A stretch of 64,000 nt of DNA from Halobaculum roseum (GTDB taxonomy: Archaea; Halobacteriota; Halobacteria; Halobacteriales; Haloferacaceae): assembly GCF_019880245.1 (NCBI RefSeq), contig NZ_CP082286.1:1072521-1136520 (forward strand), read 5' to 3'. Below the pieces are notes generated by a model. That model had not been told where the DNA came from. It made no database searches and saw only the letters and a program-made list of their open reading frames with translations. Below, piece after piece: positions 15,045 through 23,290 of this stretch. The translations under genes and the position numbers were made by a program. Positions within the stretch are counted from its first letter, which is position 1. The number at the start of each line of letters is the position of its first letter.

Positions 15045-17588
15045 TCAGTCTGCGCCCGTCGCTTCCGTCCGGTCACCGCCGCCGAGGAACGGCACCGAGA
15101 GCCCGGACTCCGCTTCGACCGGCTTCGTCGGGTCGTGACCCTTGAGGCCGTCCCAAATGACCAGCGCCGACGGGAGCACCAGCATCGACGTGACGAACGA
15201 GTAGAGGATCGACAGCGCGGTGAGGGTGCCGAACTGGCCGAGGATGCTCAACACCGAGAACACGAGCACGCCGATGCCCGTCGTCGTCGTGAGCATGCTC
15301 CCGAGGAGCGCGCCGCCGGTCCCGCGGACGGTCCGCTCCAGCGCGGTGACGAGGTCGTGTTCGCCGCGTTCGTCGATGAACCGGTGGACGACGTGGACCG
15401 AGTAGTCGATCCCCAGGCCGATGGTCAACGAGAGGATCGTCGCCGTGAACGCGTTGAACGCGATGCCCGCGAGCCGCATCGTCGCCGCCACCAGCGCCAC
15501 CGACGCGACGATCGGGATAGTGTTGACGAGGCCGAGCGACGGCAGCCCCTCGATGAGGCCGTAGATGACCAGCAGGAAGACCACGGTGAGCGAGAGCGCC
15601 ACGGCGAGGCTCTGGACGGCGGAGGTGAAGATCAGGTCCGAGACGGCGGCGAACACCACGGTGCTGCCCGTGGCGACCGCGACGCCGCTGGTGTCGCGAT
15701 AGCGGTCCGCGACCGAACGCCCGTCGGCCGTCACGGCCGACTGGTCGGCGTCCGCCTCGGTCGAGTACACCACCTGCGTGCTCCGGCGGTCCTCGGAGAG
15801 GTACTGCAACGCCTGCTCGCGCGAGGACGACGACAGCAGGTAGTCGTAGATCTCATCGAGGTTGTCGTCGGGAACGCCGTTCGCGTTCCGGTCGTTCCGC
15901 TCGACGAGTCGACGGAACTCGGGATCGGAGTCCGCCCGCTGCTGGATGACCGTCACGATACTCTGAGATTCCGCGCGCCCGTCCTCGGAGACGAACGTGC
16001 TCGGCGGATCGTCGCCCATGCGATGGATCTCCTCCAGCCTCGTCGAGTCCTCCATGTCGCCCTCGACGTAGATCGTGACCGACCCGCCCTGGCTCGCGGT
16101 GAACTTCTCCTCGAGGAAGTTGAGCGTCGCGACGGCGGAGTAGTCGCCGGGCGCGAACGGTTCGGGAAGCTCCTCGAGGTACTCGGGCGTCTCCTCTGGC
16201 GGCAGGAAGTCCTCCTGTGAGAACGACGTGGAGATGCCCGCCGCGTAGCCGCCCGAGACCGCGGTGAGGACGACCACGAGCGCGAGGAACACCCGCGGGG
16301 CGCGCTCGCCGACGGAGACGCCGACGCGGAGCGCGCTCGCGAGGCCGCTCCCCTCTGCGCCGAGCGGCGCCTGGGAGAACGTCGGGATCGGGATGGAATC
16401 GCGACGCTGGTCGATCAGCACCTTCGCCGCCGGCAGGAACACGCCGAACAGCAGGAACGTGAACAGGATGCCGGCGGCCGCGACCAGCCCGAACTCCCGG
16501 ATCGGCGCCAGGTCGGACGTGAGGTTCGCGAGGAAGCCGATGACCGTCGTTCCCGTCACGATGAAGAACGCCACGAGGAGCTGGCGCACCGCCAGGTTCA
16601 TCGCCTCCTCCACGCCGTGTCCCTCAGCCCGGTCCTCCCGGTACCGGTTCACCGCGTGGATGCCGAAGTCGATCCCGACCGCCAAGAGCAGCGGCGGCAC
16701 CGAGATCATCATCTGACTGAACGGGATCCCGACGAGTCCGAGGAACCCGAACGTCCACACGACAGCGAGTAGCAGCGAGAACGAACCGAGCAGGAGGTCG
16801 ATGAGATCGCGGTAGGCGACGATCAGGAAGCCGATGATCAACAGGACCGCCGCGGGCGTGACGATGAGCAGCGAGTCGGTGATCACCGACGAGAACTCCG
16901 CGGAGATGATCCCCGAGCCGAAGACGGTGATGTCGCCGCCGACGGTGTCGACGACGCGCTGGCTCCGGAGCTGGATGTCGGTCAGCGGGCTGGATCCGCT
17001 CTGTCCGGCCGCCGCGCCGCCGCCGCCGGCGCCCGGTATCTCGTGCGTGACGACGCCGATCGTGGCCGACGCCGACGCCGACTCGGCGTTGAAGTCGTCT
17101 GACACCCCGCCGGTGAACGCCGGGTTGTCGGCGTTCTCACGCACCGCCCGGTCGATCTCCGTGGGCGTCGCCCGTTCGAGCGCGCGGATCTGCGCCTCGG
17201 TCGTGGTCGCGTCCGGGTCGATCGTTCGCGCGACCGTCGCCGCCGGGGAGGAGACGCCGACCACGCGCAAGCCGTCCGTCCCCTGAAGCCGGTCTTGCGC
17301 CTCGAGCATCCGAAGCATCGCCGGCTTCGAGAGGACGTTCCGGTCCCGCTGGACGAGCTGCGTCGAGCCGGTGTCCTCGGAGAACGACGGGCCGAACTCC
17401 CGCTGGATGTCCGAGAGGGCCTCCTCGGCGGGGATCCCCGAGGTGAACTGCTCGGTCCCGGCGGCCGTCGAGACGTTCGCCAGCCCGCCGGCGAACACCA
17501 GCGTGAGCAGCAGGAACGCCACGACGATCCGCCCGGGACGCTCCGTGATCTCCGCGGCGACCGCGGCGGCGAGCCCCTCGTCGGTCAT
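15045..17588 (-). CDS. RND superfamily (MMPL/HpnN-like) membrane exporter
   Basis: An 847-residue transporter with the RND duplication: one helix near residue 25, a large exposed domain to about residue 220, a six-helix bundle (with VGIDFGIHAVNRY), a second exposed domain near 460-640 and another six-helix bundle (with IGLGIDYSVHVVHRF). The paired GIDF/GIDY segments are the conserved sites of MMPL/SSD-type proteins. Such proteins move lipids or hydrophobic compounds to the cell surface. Its ATG overlaps the stop of the upstream surface-protein gene by 4 bases, so the pair is one operon. The substrate is unknown. Confidence 0.88.
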   Translation of the reverse strand: MTDEGLAAAVAAEITERPGRIVVAFLLLTLVFAGGLANVSTAAGTEQFTSGIPAEEALSDIQREFGPSFSEDTGSTQLVQRDRNVLSKPAMLRMLEAQDRLQGTDGLRVVGVSSPAATVARTIDPDATTTEAQIRALERATPTEIDRAVRENADNPAFTGGVSDDFNAESASASATIGVVTHEIPGAGGGGAAAGQSGSSPLTDIQLRSQRVVDTVGGDITVFGSGIISAEFSSVITDSLLIVTPAAVLLIIGFLIVAYRDLIDLLLGSFSLLLAVVWTFGFLGLVGIPFSQMMISVPPLLLAVGIDFGIHAVNRYREDRAEGHGVEEAMNLAVRQLLVAFFIVTGTTVIGFLANLTSDLAPIREFGLVAAAGILFTFLLFGVFLPAAKVLIDQRRDSIPIPTFSQAPLGAEGSGLASALRVGVSVGERAPRVFLALVVVLTAVSGGYAAGISTSFSQEDFLPPEETPEYLEELPEPFAPGDYSAVATLNFLEEKFTASQGGSVTIYVEGDMEDSTRLEEIHRMGDDPPSTFVSEDGRAESQSIVTVIQQRADSDPEFRRLVERNDRNANGVPDDNLDEIYDYLLSSSSREQALQYLSEDRRSTQVVYSTEADADQSAVTADGRSVADRYRDTSGVAVATGSTVVFAAVSDLIFTSAVQSLAVALSLTVVFLLVIYGLIEGLPSLGLVNTIPIVASVALVAATMRLAGIAFNAFTATILSLTIGLGIDYSVHVVHRFIDERGEHDLVTALERTVRGTGGALLGSMLTTTTGIGVLVFSVLSILGQFGTLTALSILYSFVTSMLVLPSALVIWDGLKGHDPTKPVEAESGLSVPFLGGGDRTEATGAD

Positions 17589-19138
17589 CTGTTGCGCCGG
17601 AGGTAGACGGCGCCGACGAGCCCGAGGGCGACGACGACCGCCGCGACGCCGACGGCGCCCAGCGGCAGGCCGTTCCCGTCGGGCGCGGTCGCCTCGATCG
17701 GCACCTCGTAGGTGTCGGAGATCAGGGTGTCACCGTCGGCGGTCTCGTACCGGAAGTCAACGCTCGCGGGGTACGTCTTGCCGTCGATGGCGCCGCCGGC
17801 CATCGAGAGGTCGAACGTGACCTCCCGGGTCTCGCCGGGCGCGAGCGCGGCGATGAACCCCTCGTCGTCCGACGACGACAGCGGCGCGTCGAGGAACAGC
17901 TTCGCCGACACGTCGCGGACGGTCTCGTCGCGGTCGTTCGTCACCTCGAGGGTGAGCGTCCCGCCGCCCCCGACCTCGAACGTTCCGTTGACCGCGCTCA
18001 CCGCGAACTCGTCGCGGGATTCGGCGATCGGAACCGGCGCGTCGATCGAGTCGCCGGTTCGCCGTGTCCCCTCGGCGTCGCGGTACTGGACGCGCAGCGT
18101 GAACTGCCGCGGCCCCGCCTCGGCGGCATCGGACACCTCGATGTCGAACGCGAACTCGGCCGACTCGCCGGGTTCGAGCGTGCCGACGGCGACTTCCGGC
18201 TCCAGCGGCGAGACGTTCGGGTTCGACGTCTCGAACAGGACGACCGCGTTCGTCACGGTCCCCTCGCCGGTGTTGGTCACGGTGCCGGTGACCTGTCCCT
18301 CCTCGCCGACGCGGAGGGTGCTCGCGAGGTCGTCGACCCCGAACGTCTGTTCGGGCAGGGGCAACACGCCGAACGAGAGCGAACGCGAGGTGGCCGATTC
18401 GCCCCCTTCAGTCTCGTACTCGACGGTCGCGTCGACGGCGTACTCGCGCGTCTCCGCCGAGTCGACGAGCGTCGCGTCGACCTCGACGGTCCGTGTCTCG
18501 TTGGGACCGAGCGTGCCGACGAACCGGCGGGCGTTCGCCGAGCCGCCGAAGGAGAGGTCGCTGTTGCCCGACTGGAGCGCGAGCACCGCGTTGGTGGCCG
18601 TCTCGCCGCCGACGTTGCGCACGGTCGCCGACACGGTCCCGGAGCCGCCGACGGGCGCGGCCGACTCGACGTCCTCGATCTCGAAGCGGGCGCGCTCTTG
18701 CACCCGAACCGTCGCGTACACGGTCTCGGTCACCACCTCGTCCTCGTCGTCCTCGTCGCGGTACTTGACGGTGATCGGGACCCGGTGTTCACCGCCGGAA
18801 ATGTCGGCGGCCACGTCGATCTGCACAGTCACCGCACGGGTGGCGCCGTCCCCCATCCGACCGAGCTCCCGGGTGGACGAGAGCACCTCGATGCCGTCGA
18901 TGTCGCCGACGGTGGCGTTCACGTCGATCGCCGGCTCGACGCGGTCGTCGCGGTCGGCGGCGTCGTTCGTCAGTTCCACCGTGAGCTCCTGGGTCGTTCC
19001 CGGCTGGATCACCGGCTCGGCCACGTCCGTCTCGAAGCGGGGGTCCTCGTCGGCCGCGACGACGCCGACGAAGCCCGTTCCGACGGCCGACACGACCAGT
19101 AGTGCGGCGATCAACAGCGTCTGTGGGCGGCGTGACAT
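17585..19138 (-). CDS. Surface-anchored protein with NEW3-like repeats, partner of the RND exporter
   Basis: A 517-residue exported protein. Residues 1-30 form a Sec-type signal (LLIAALLVVSAVGTGFVGVVAADE), the body consists of four beta-sandwich repeats of about 110-120 residues with motifs such as LEPGESAEFAFDIEV and LGPNETRTVEVD (COG1361/NEW3 type), and the C-terminus has a membrane helix (LPLGAVGVAAVVVALGLVGAVYL) ending in RRNR. It should be held on the outer face of the membrane. Co-transcription and 4-base overlap with the RND gene suggest that it is the exporter's outer-side partner, an inference by analogy with periplasmic adaptor proteins. Confidence 0.85.
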   Translation of the reverse strand: MSRRPQTLLIAALLVVSAVGTGFVGVVAADEDPRFETDVAEPVIQPGTTQELTVELTNDAADRDDRVEPAIDVNATVGDIDGIEVLSSTRELGRMGDGATRAVTVQIDVAADISGGEHRVPITVKYRDEDDEDEVVTETVYATVRVQERARFEIEDVESAAPVGGSGTVSATVRNVGGETATNAVLALQSGNSDLSFGGSANARRFVGTLGPNETRTVEVDATLVDSAETREYAVDATVEYETEGGESATSRSLSFGVLPLPEQTFGVDDLASTLRVGEEGQVTGTVTNTGEGTVTNAVVLFETSNPNVSPLEPEVAVGTLEPGESAEFAFDIEVSDAAEAGPRQFTLRVQYRDAEGTRRTGDSIDAPVPIAESRDEFAVSAVNGTFEVGGGGTLTLEVTNDRDETVRDVSAKLFLDAPLSSSDDEGFIAALAPGETREVTFDLSMAGGAIDGKTYPASVDFRYETADGDTLISDTYEVPIEATAPDGNGLPLGAVGVAAVVVALGLVGAVYLRRNR

Positions 19139-19144
19139 CGGTGT

Positions 19145-19176
19145 TGTCTGAACGTTCAGTCAGAGTCGTATATAAT
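19145..19176 (-). promoter_or_regulatory. Promoter and palindromic operator of the NEW3-RND operon
   Basis: A perfect 12-bp palindrome CTGAACGTTCAG (19148-19159), extended to TGTCTGAACGTTCAGTCA (19145-19162) with one mismatched pair, lies between the start codon at 19138 and the TATA box (TATATAAT on the plus strand, 19169-19176). It covers the expected transcription start, an arrangement typical of repression by a TetR-type dimer. No TetR gene is present in this window. Confidence 0.6.
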
Positions 19177-19214
19177 CCGTTTGAAACCGGGGCGCGTGAT
19201 CGGCGCGCCGGTCG

Positions 19215-19934
19215 CTACGCCGGGACCGCGTACGTCTCATGGAGGTGGTCGACCACGGTCGCGACGGTGTCCGGATCGTACGTCCAGAAGCCGTAGAACC
19301 GGCGGTCCTCGGGGTCGCCGCGCTCCTCGGCGAGGAGCAGACAGGCGTCGGCCGGGTCGCCGCCGCCGTCGAACGCGACGAACCACGAGCGCCGTATCTC
19401 TGCCGTGTCCTCCTGATGAACGCTCACGTCCTCGATCGCGGGCACGTCGTCGCTCGGCGCACAGTACGTGTGCACGTCGATGTCCTTCGTGGCGAGGTCC
19501 TCGTAGACGCCCTTCTGTGCGCGGATGGCGTCGACGCGCTGGAAGCCGGCGTGCAGCTCGCCCGTGCCGGCGCGCCACGCGCGGTCCTCCATCTCCCGCG
19601 TTGCGGCCATCATCCGGGAGATGTCGTAGGACGTGAACGTCGTCCCGTCGAGGTGTTCGAGGATCGGCGCCAGCGCGCTCTGCTCGCCCGGGCCGACGGC
19701 GATGTCGCCGTCGAGGTGTCGGAGGTCGACCGCCGCGAGCACCTCGTCGTCGCGCTCGTCGGACAACACGACGTACCCGGAGAGGCCGCTGTCGGTCGTC
19801 CCCTCCCGGATGCGGACGGCCTGCGAGTCGAAGTACTCGCGCAGCTCCGCGACGGCGCCGTCGTTCGGCGGGTCGAACACCGTCAGACGCTTCTCCCGAC
19901 CCTCGACGGTATCGATGACTGCCCGGAGTGACAT
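19215..19934 (-). CDS. DICT sensory domain protein
   Basis: A 239-residue soluble protein resembling the DICT sensory domain proteins of haloarchaea. It begins MSLRAVIDTVEGREKRLTVFDPPND, has a mid-section TFTSYDISRMMAATREMEDRAWR that is typical of the group, and ends with WTYDPDTVATVVDHLHETY. No DNA-binding domain or catalytic motif is visible, so it may sense a ligand or light-related state through a partner. It is monocistronic, with an AT island (TTTTACC on the minus strand near 19965) about 30 bases upstream. Confidence 0.75.
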   Translation of the reverse strand: MSLRAVIDTVEGREKRLTVFDPPNDGAVAELREYFDSQAVRIREGTTDSGLSGYVVLSDERDDEVLAAVDLRHLDGDIAVGPGEQSALAPILEHLDGTTFTSYDISRMMAATREMEDRAWRAGTGELHAGFQRVDAIRAQKGVYEDLATKDIDVHTYCAPSDDVPAIEDVSVHQEDTAEIRRSWFVAFDGGGDPADACLLLAEERGDPEDRRFYGFWTYDPDTVATVVDHLHETYAVPA

Positions 19935-20203
19935 CTGGATTCGACATCCATACACCGGGCGTCGGTAAAAGCCTATCACCGACGTGCACCGGCGCTGACA
20001 GACCGCCGGGGCGACACGAACGGGAACGAGCCGGGCGGCGCCGGCCATCGGGGCCTGCCGTCGGAGACCGGCCGCCGCGGCACCGCCGATCGAGTGGCAG
20101 AAAACTGATGCGATCTGCACACCTCGGTCACTGGACGAACTGTCTGTTCGAGATACCCGTCTATGGGCCCGATTTCGTGAGATCGAGTATCGGTGACGCC
20201 CGT

Positions 20204-20245
20204 GTAACCCGGTTACCCCTATGTCAGGGAAATTATAACATAGGG
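20204..20245 (+). promoter_or_regulatory. DoxX promoter with two adjacent inverted repeats
   Basis: The first repeat is GTAACC-C-GGTTAC (20204-20216). The second starts at the next base: CCCTATGT (20217-20224) and ACATAGGG (20238-20245), an 8-bp perfect inverted repeat that encloses the TATA-like box AATTATAAC (20231-20239). A GGAGGAG run at 20256-20262 then precedes the ATG at 20265. The gene-free stretch 19935-20264 holds nothing else that I can identify. Confidence 0.5.
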
Positions 20246-20264
20246 CGGCGTGTACGGAGGAGTG

Positions 20265-20717
20265 ATGCTCGATACGATCCTGCTTCAGGGCGCATCCGAT
20301 CTGTTCAACAGTGCCGGCTCCGCGGAGGCATTCCTCCTCGCGCGGCTCCTGTTCGGCTTCGTCCTCGCGTTCATGGGACTGAACCACTTCATGATGACCG
20401 ACGGGCTCGCCGGCTACTCGGAGGCGAAGGGGATCCCCGCGCCCCGGCTCGCGACGCTGTTCTCCGGCGGGCTGCTGATATTCGGCGGTCTGGGCGTCGC
20501 CACGGGCGCGTTCGTCACGCTCGCGGCCGGCGGGCTCGCGGTGTTCCTCCTGCTGTCGGCGGTCACCATCCACGACTTCTGGGCGGTCCCCGAGGACCAA
20601 CAGCAGGACGAGATGACCTCGTTCCTCAAGAACACCGTGATGGCGGGCGCGTCGCTGGCGTTCCTCGCGCTCGCGTCGGCGCCGTGGCCGTACGCGCTGA
20701 ACCTCTCGCTGCTGTAG
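20265..20717 (+). CDS. DoxX family membrane protein
   Basis: A 150-residue four-helix membrane protein of the DoxX family. Helices lie near residues 22-42, 60-80, 85-105 and 122-145. The first helix has the family's FLLARLLFGFVLAFMGLNHFM, with the YSEAKGIPAPR segment after it and HDFWAVP between helices three and four. DoxX proteins are linked to redox and sulfur metabolism in some organisms, but their activity is not clear. The ATG at 20265 is chosen over the GTG at 20250 because a GGAGGAG run lies just before it. The promoter carries two inverted repeats, so regulation is likely. Confidence 0.83.
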   Translation: MLDTILLQGASDLFNSAGSAEAFLLARLLFGFVLAFMGLNHFMMTDGLAGYSEAKGIPAPRLATLFSGGLLIFGGLGVATGAFVTLAAGGLAVFLLLSAVTIHDFWAVPEDQQQDEMTSFLKNTVMAGASLAFLALASAPWPYALNLSLL

Positions 20718-20826
20718 ATCTCGCTCCTGTAGAGCGACCGTACCGACGGAACCGAACCGACGACCGGCGGCGGGGCGATCCCGTCGAGCCGGCGGGCTTT
20801 TGTCGCCGGCGCGTTCCCCTCCCGAC

Positions 20827-21891
20827 ATGCGAATCGGGTTCCTGCTCAACCCCGTCGCGGGGATGGGCGGCCGGGTGGGCCTGAAGGGCACCGACGGGAA
20901 GGTCGCGGAGGCGCGCGCCCGCGGCGCCGAACCGCGAGCGCCCGACCGTGCCCGCCGCGCGCTCGACGCCCTCGCCGAACGCGCCCCCGACGCGGAACTG
21001 CTGGCGTGGGGCGACCCGATGGGCGCGAGCGAGGCCCGCGAGGCCGGCTTCGACCCCGAGCTGCTCGGCGCACCCGCCGGCGGGGAGACGGACGCCGACG
21101 ACACGGCCGCGGCCGTCGCGGCGTTTCTCGACGCCGGCGTCGATCTCGTGCTGTTCGTCGGCGGCGACGGAACCGCCGCCGACGTGGCGGAGGCGCTGGA
21201 AGGCAGCGACACCCCGATGCTCGGCGTCCCCGCGGGCGTGAAGGTGTACTCGTCGGTGTTCGCCGTCTCCCCCGAGGACGCCGCGTACGTGGCCGCGACG
21301 TTCGAGCGCACCGAGCGCCGCGAGGTGATGGACATCGACGAGGACGAGTATCGCGAGGGCGAGGTCCACCCGGAACTGCGCGCCGTCGCGCACGTCCCCG
21401 TCGCCGAGCGGTTGCAGTCGGGCAAACAGACCGGCGGCGGCACCGTCGAGTCGCTGGCCGCCGGGGTCGCCGACGACGTTCGCGCGCGCCCGGAGACGAC
21501 GTGGGTGCTCGGCCCGGGCTCGACCGTCGGCGAGGTGAAGGAGGAGCTGGGGTTCGATGGATCGCCGATCGGCGTCGACTTGTACCGCGACGGCGACGTG
21601 CTCGCGCTCGACGCCGCGGAGTCGGAGATCCTCGACTCGCTCGGCGAGGACAACGTCATCGTCGTCACCCCCATCGGTGGACAAGGGTTCGTCTTCGGCC
21701 GCGGCAACCCGCAGCTGTCGCCGGCGGTCATCCGCGAATGTGACCTGGAGATCGTCGCCTCCCGCGACAAGCTGGACGACCTCCGGGTGCTGCGCGTCGA
21801 CACCGACGACCCCGAACTGGACGAGGCACTCCGCGGGTGGGTGAAGGTGCGCGTCGGTCGCTTCGAGCGCCGGATGATGAAGATCGTGTGA
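20827..21891 (+). CDS. ATP-NAD kinase-like protein (COG3199 type)
   Basis: A 354-residue protein of the NAD kinase/diacylglycerol kinase fold. It begins MRIGFLLNPVAGMGGRVGLKGTDG, the phosphate-binding opening of this group, and carries the GGDGT motif (LVLFVGGDGTAADVAEAL) near residue 120, then LGVPAGVKVYSSVFA. The C-terminal half has TWVLGPGSTVGEVKEELG and VVTPIGGQGFVFGRGNPQLSP. Length and order match the archaeal ATP-NAD kinase-like proteins distinct from classical PpnK. It stands alone. NAD phosphorylation is an inference from the fold family. Confidence 0.85.
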   Translation: MRIGFLLNPVAGMGGRVGLKGTDGKVAEARARGAEPRAPDRARRALDALAERAPDAELLAWGDPMGASEAREAGFDPELLGAPAGGETDADDTAAAVAAFLDAGVDLVLFVGGDGTAADVAEALEGSDTPMLGVPAGVKVYSSVFAVSPEDAAYVAATFERTERREVMDIDEDEYREGEVHPELRAVAHVPVAERLQSGKQTGGGTVESLAAGVADDVRARPETTWVLGPGSTVGEVKEELGFDGSPIGVDLYRDGDVLALDAAESEILDSLGEDNVIVVTPIGGQGFVFGRGNPQLSPAVIRECDLEIVASRDKLDDLRVLRVDTDDPELDEALRGWVKVRVGRFERRMMKIV

Positions 21892-21949
21892 GGCCCGGAC
21901 CCGGCGGGTGGGGGGAGGGGTACTTGAACCGGAGGGTCGATCCTTACAG

Positions 21950-21996
21950 ATACGACCAAGAATATAATGGACATAGGGTCAAGGTTAAGGTCGTAT
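21950..21996 (+). promoter_or_regulatory. Inverted repeat around the AbrB-PhoU promoter
   Basis: ATACGACC (21950-21957) and GGTCGTAT (21989-21996) are perfect 8-bp inverted arms. Between them is an AT-rich TATA-like run, AATATAATGG (21961-21970). The ATG follows at 22014. Looping by a dimeric regulator, perhaps the AbrB-domain product itself, is possible. Confidence 0.4.
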
Positions 21997-22013
21997 AGAG
22001 GTTCTCCCCGCGT

Positions 22014-23045
22014 ATGGAGACGCGGAAGGTTCAGCGACTGGGACCCTCGACGCTGGCGATGACGCTGCCCGCCGAGTGGGCGAAAGAACAGAACGTCGAG
22101 AAGGGAGACGAGGTGTCGCTGCGGATGGGCGGCAAGGGGACGCTGACGGTGCTGCCCGAGTCCGCGAGCACGGAGGACGCGGAGGCGACGCTGCACGCGG
22201 ACAACCTCGACGCCGACGCCCTGGAGCGGGCGATCCTCGCGCAGTACGTGCTCGGTCGGCGCGTCATCAACATCACGACGGAGGACGGCGCCCTCGGCTC
22301 CGACCACATCAACGCGGTGTACAAGGCCGAGACGCAGCTCATGGGGCTGGGAGTCATCGAGGAGACGCCCGAGAACATCGCCATCCGGTGTTCGGTCGAC
22401 CCTGAGGACTTCACGCTCGACAACCTGCTGGAGCGCCTGGAGAACACCGGCTCGACGATGCGCGGGGAGGCGGTGAAGGCGCTCGCCCACGGCAACGCCG
22501 ACCTCGCCCAGCGGGCGCTCAACCGCGAGCGGCAGGCGAACAAGATCTTCGTCCTCCTCCTGCGACTGATCTTCACGGCCTACCAGAACCCGAACCTCGC
22601 CCGCGCCGTCGGGCTGGACTCGGGGTTCCCGCTCATCGGGTACCGCTCGATCGCGAAGAACCTCGAACTCATCGCGGACAACGCCGAGGACATCGCCGAG
22701 ATCGCGATAGAGGCCGACGACAACACCCTCGACGTGGACGACGCCACGATGCGGCGCATCCGCGACTTCACCGACCAAGTCGACGAGATCACCGCGATGG
22801 CCGTCGAGGCCGCCGTCAAGCGCGATTACGCGCTCACCATCGAGGTGAAATACCTGTTCCGCGAGCTGAAGGACCGCGAGGAGGACATCCTCACGGACCT
22901 GCCGGAGATGTCGAACGCGCAGCTGTTACAGGTGCGCGAGGTGCTCGTCAGCCTCCAGGAGACGGCCCAGTACGCGATGCGGATCGCGGAGGTCTCCGCG
23001 AACCTGGCGCTGAACCAGGAGAACGAGTTCGTGACGATCGAGTAG
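22014..23045 (+). CDS. Phosphate uptake regulator: AbrB-type DNA-binding domain fused to PhoU
   Basis: A 343-residue regulator. Residues 1-45 form a SpoVT/AbrB-type DNA-binding domain (METRKVQRLGPSTLAMTLPAEWAKEQNVEKGDEV). Residues 110-335 are a helical PhoU-like domain with two similar halves (EALKALAHGN-like segment, then NLELIADNAEDIAEIAIE and AQYAMRIAEVSANLALN). Such fused proteins are common in haloarchaea and are thought to control phosphate transport. No pst genes are adjacent, so it probably acts in trans. It has its own promoter with a long inverted repeat. The stop codon directly touches a palindromic repeat region. Confidence 0.88.
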   Translation: METRKVQRLGPSTLAMTLPAEWAKEQNVEKGDEVSLRMGGKGTLTVLPESASTEDAEATLHADNLDADALERAILAQYVLGRRVINITTEDGALGSDHINAVYKAETQLMGLGVIEETPENIAIRCSVDPEDFTLDNLLERLENTGSTMRGEAVKALAHGNADLAQRALNRERQANKIFVLLLRLIFTAYQNPNLARAVGLDSGFPLIGYRSIAKNLELIADNAEDIAEIAIEADDNTLDVDDATMRRIRDFTDQVDEITAMAVEAAVKRDYALTIEVKYLFRELKDREEDILTDLPEMSNAQLLQVREVLVSLQETAQYAMRIAEVSANLALNQENEFVTIE

Positions 23046-23288
23046 AGCGAGGCCGACCGCAGGGAGGCCTCGGAGAAACGAGCGGGGAGCGGAGCGACCC
23101 GCGAGTAAAGCGAGACGCGAGGCGGAGCCGAGCGTCTCGGGGGAACGGCGTTCACGAGACGCGTCGCGTCTCGTGAGCTCACGAGAGCTTTGCTCTCGTG
23201 AACGGCGCGGTCCTGTGCCGCGCCGCCCCGAAACGAGCGAGGCCGACCACCGGGAGGTCCCGGAAAACGAGCGGGCAGCGGAGCGACC
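23045..23288. repeat. Composite palindromic repeat region D
   Basis: Two direct copies of a roughly 54-bp module (23045-23098 and 23235-23288), both starting GAGCGAGGCCGACC and ending GGAGCGACC, enclose three hairpins: CGAGACGC...GCGTCTCG around GGC-GGA-GCC; CACGAGACGC-GTC-GCGTCTCGTG (23153-23175); and TCACGAGAGC-TTT-GCTCTCGTGA (23179-23201). The stretch lies between the convergent 3' ends of the AbrB-PhoU gene and the next gene. Its layout matches that of region A. Confidence 0.8.
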
Positions 23289-23290
23289 GG

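Noticed and set aside
19215-22778. An 1187-codon open frame ending in the DICT protein
   Set aside because: Only the last 239 residues are family-like; the rest is antisense to the DoxX, NAD-kinase-like and PhoU genes.
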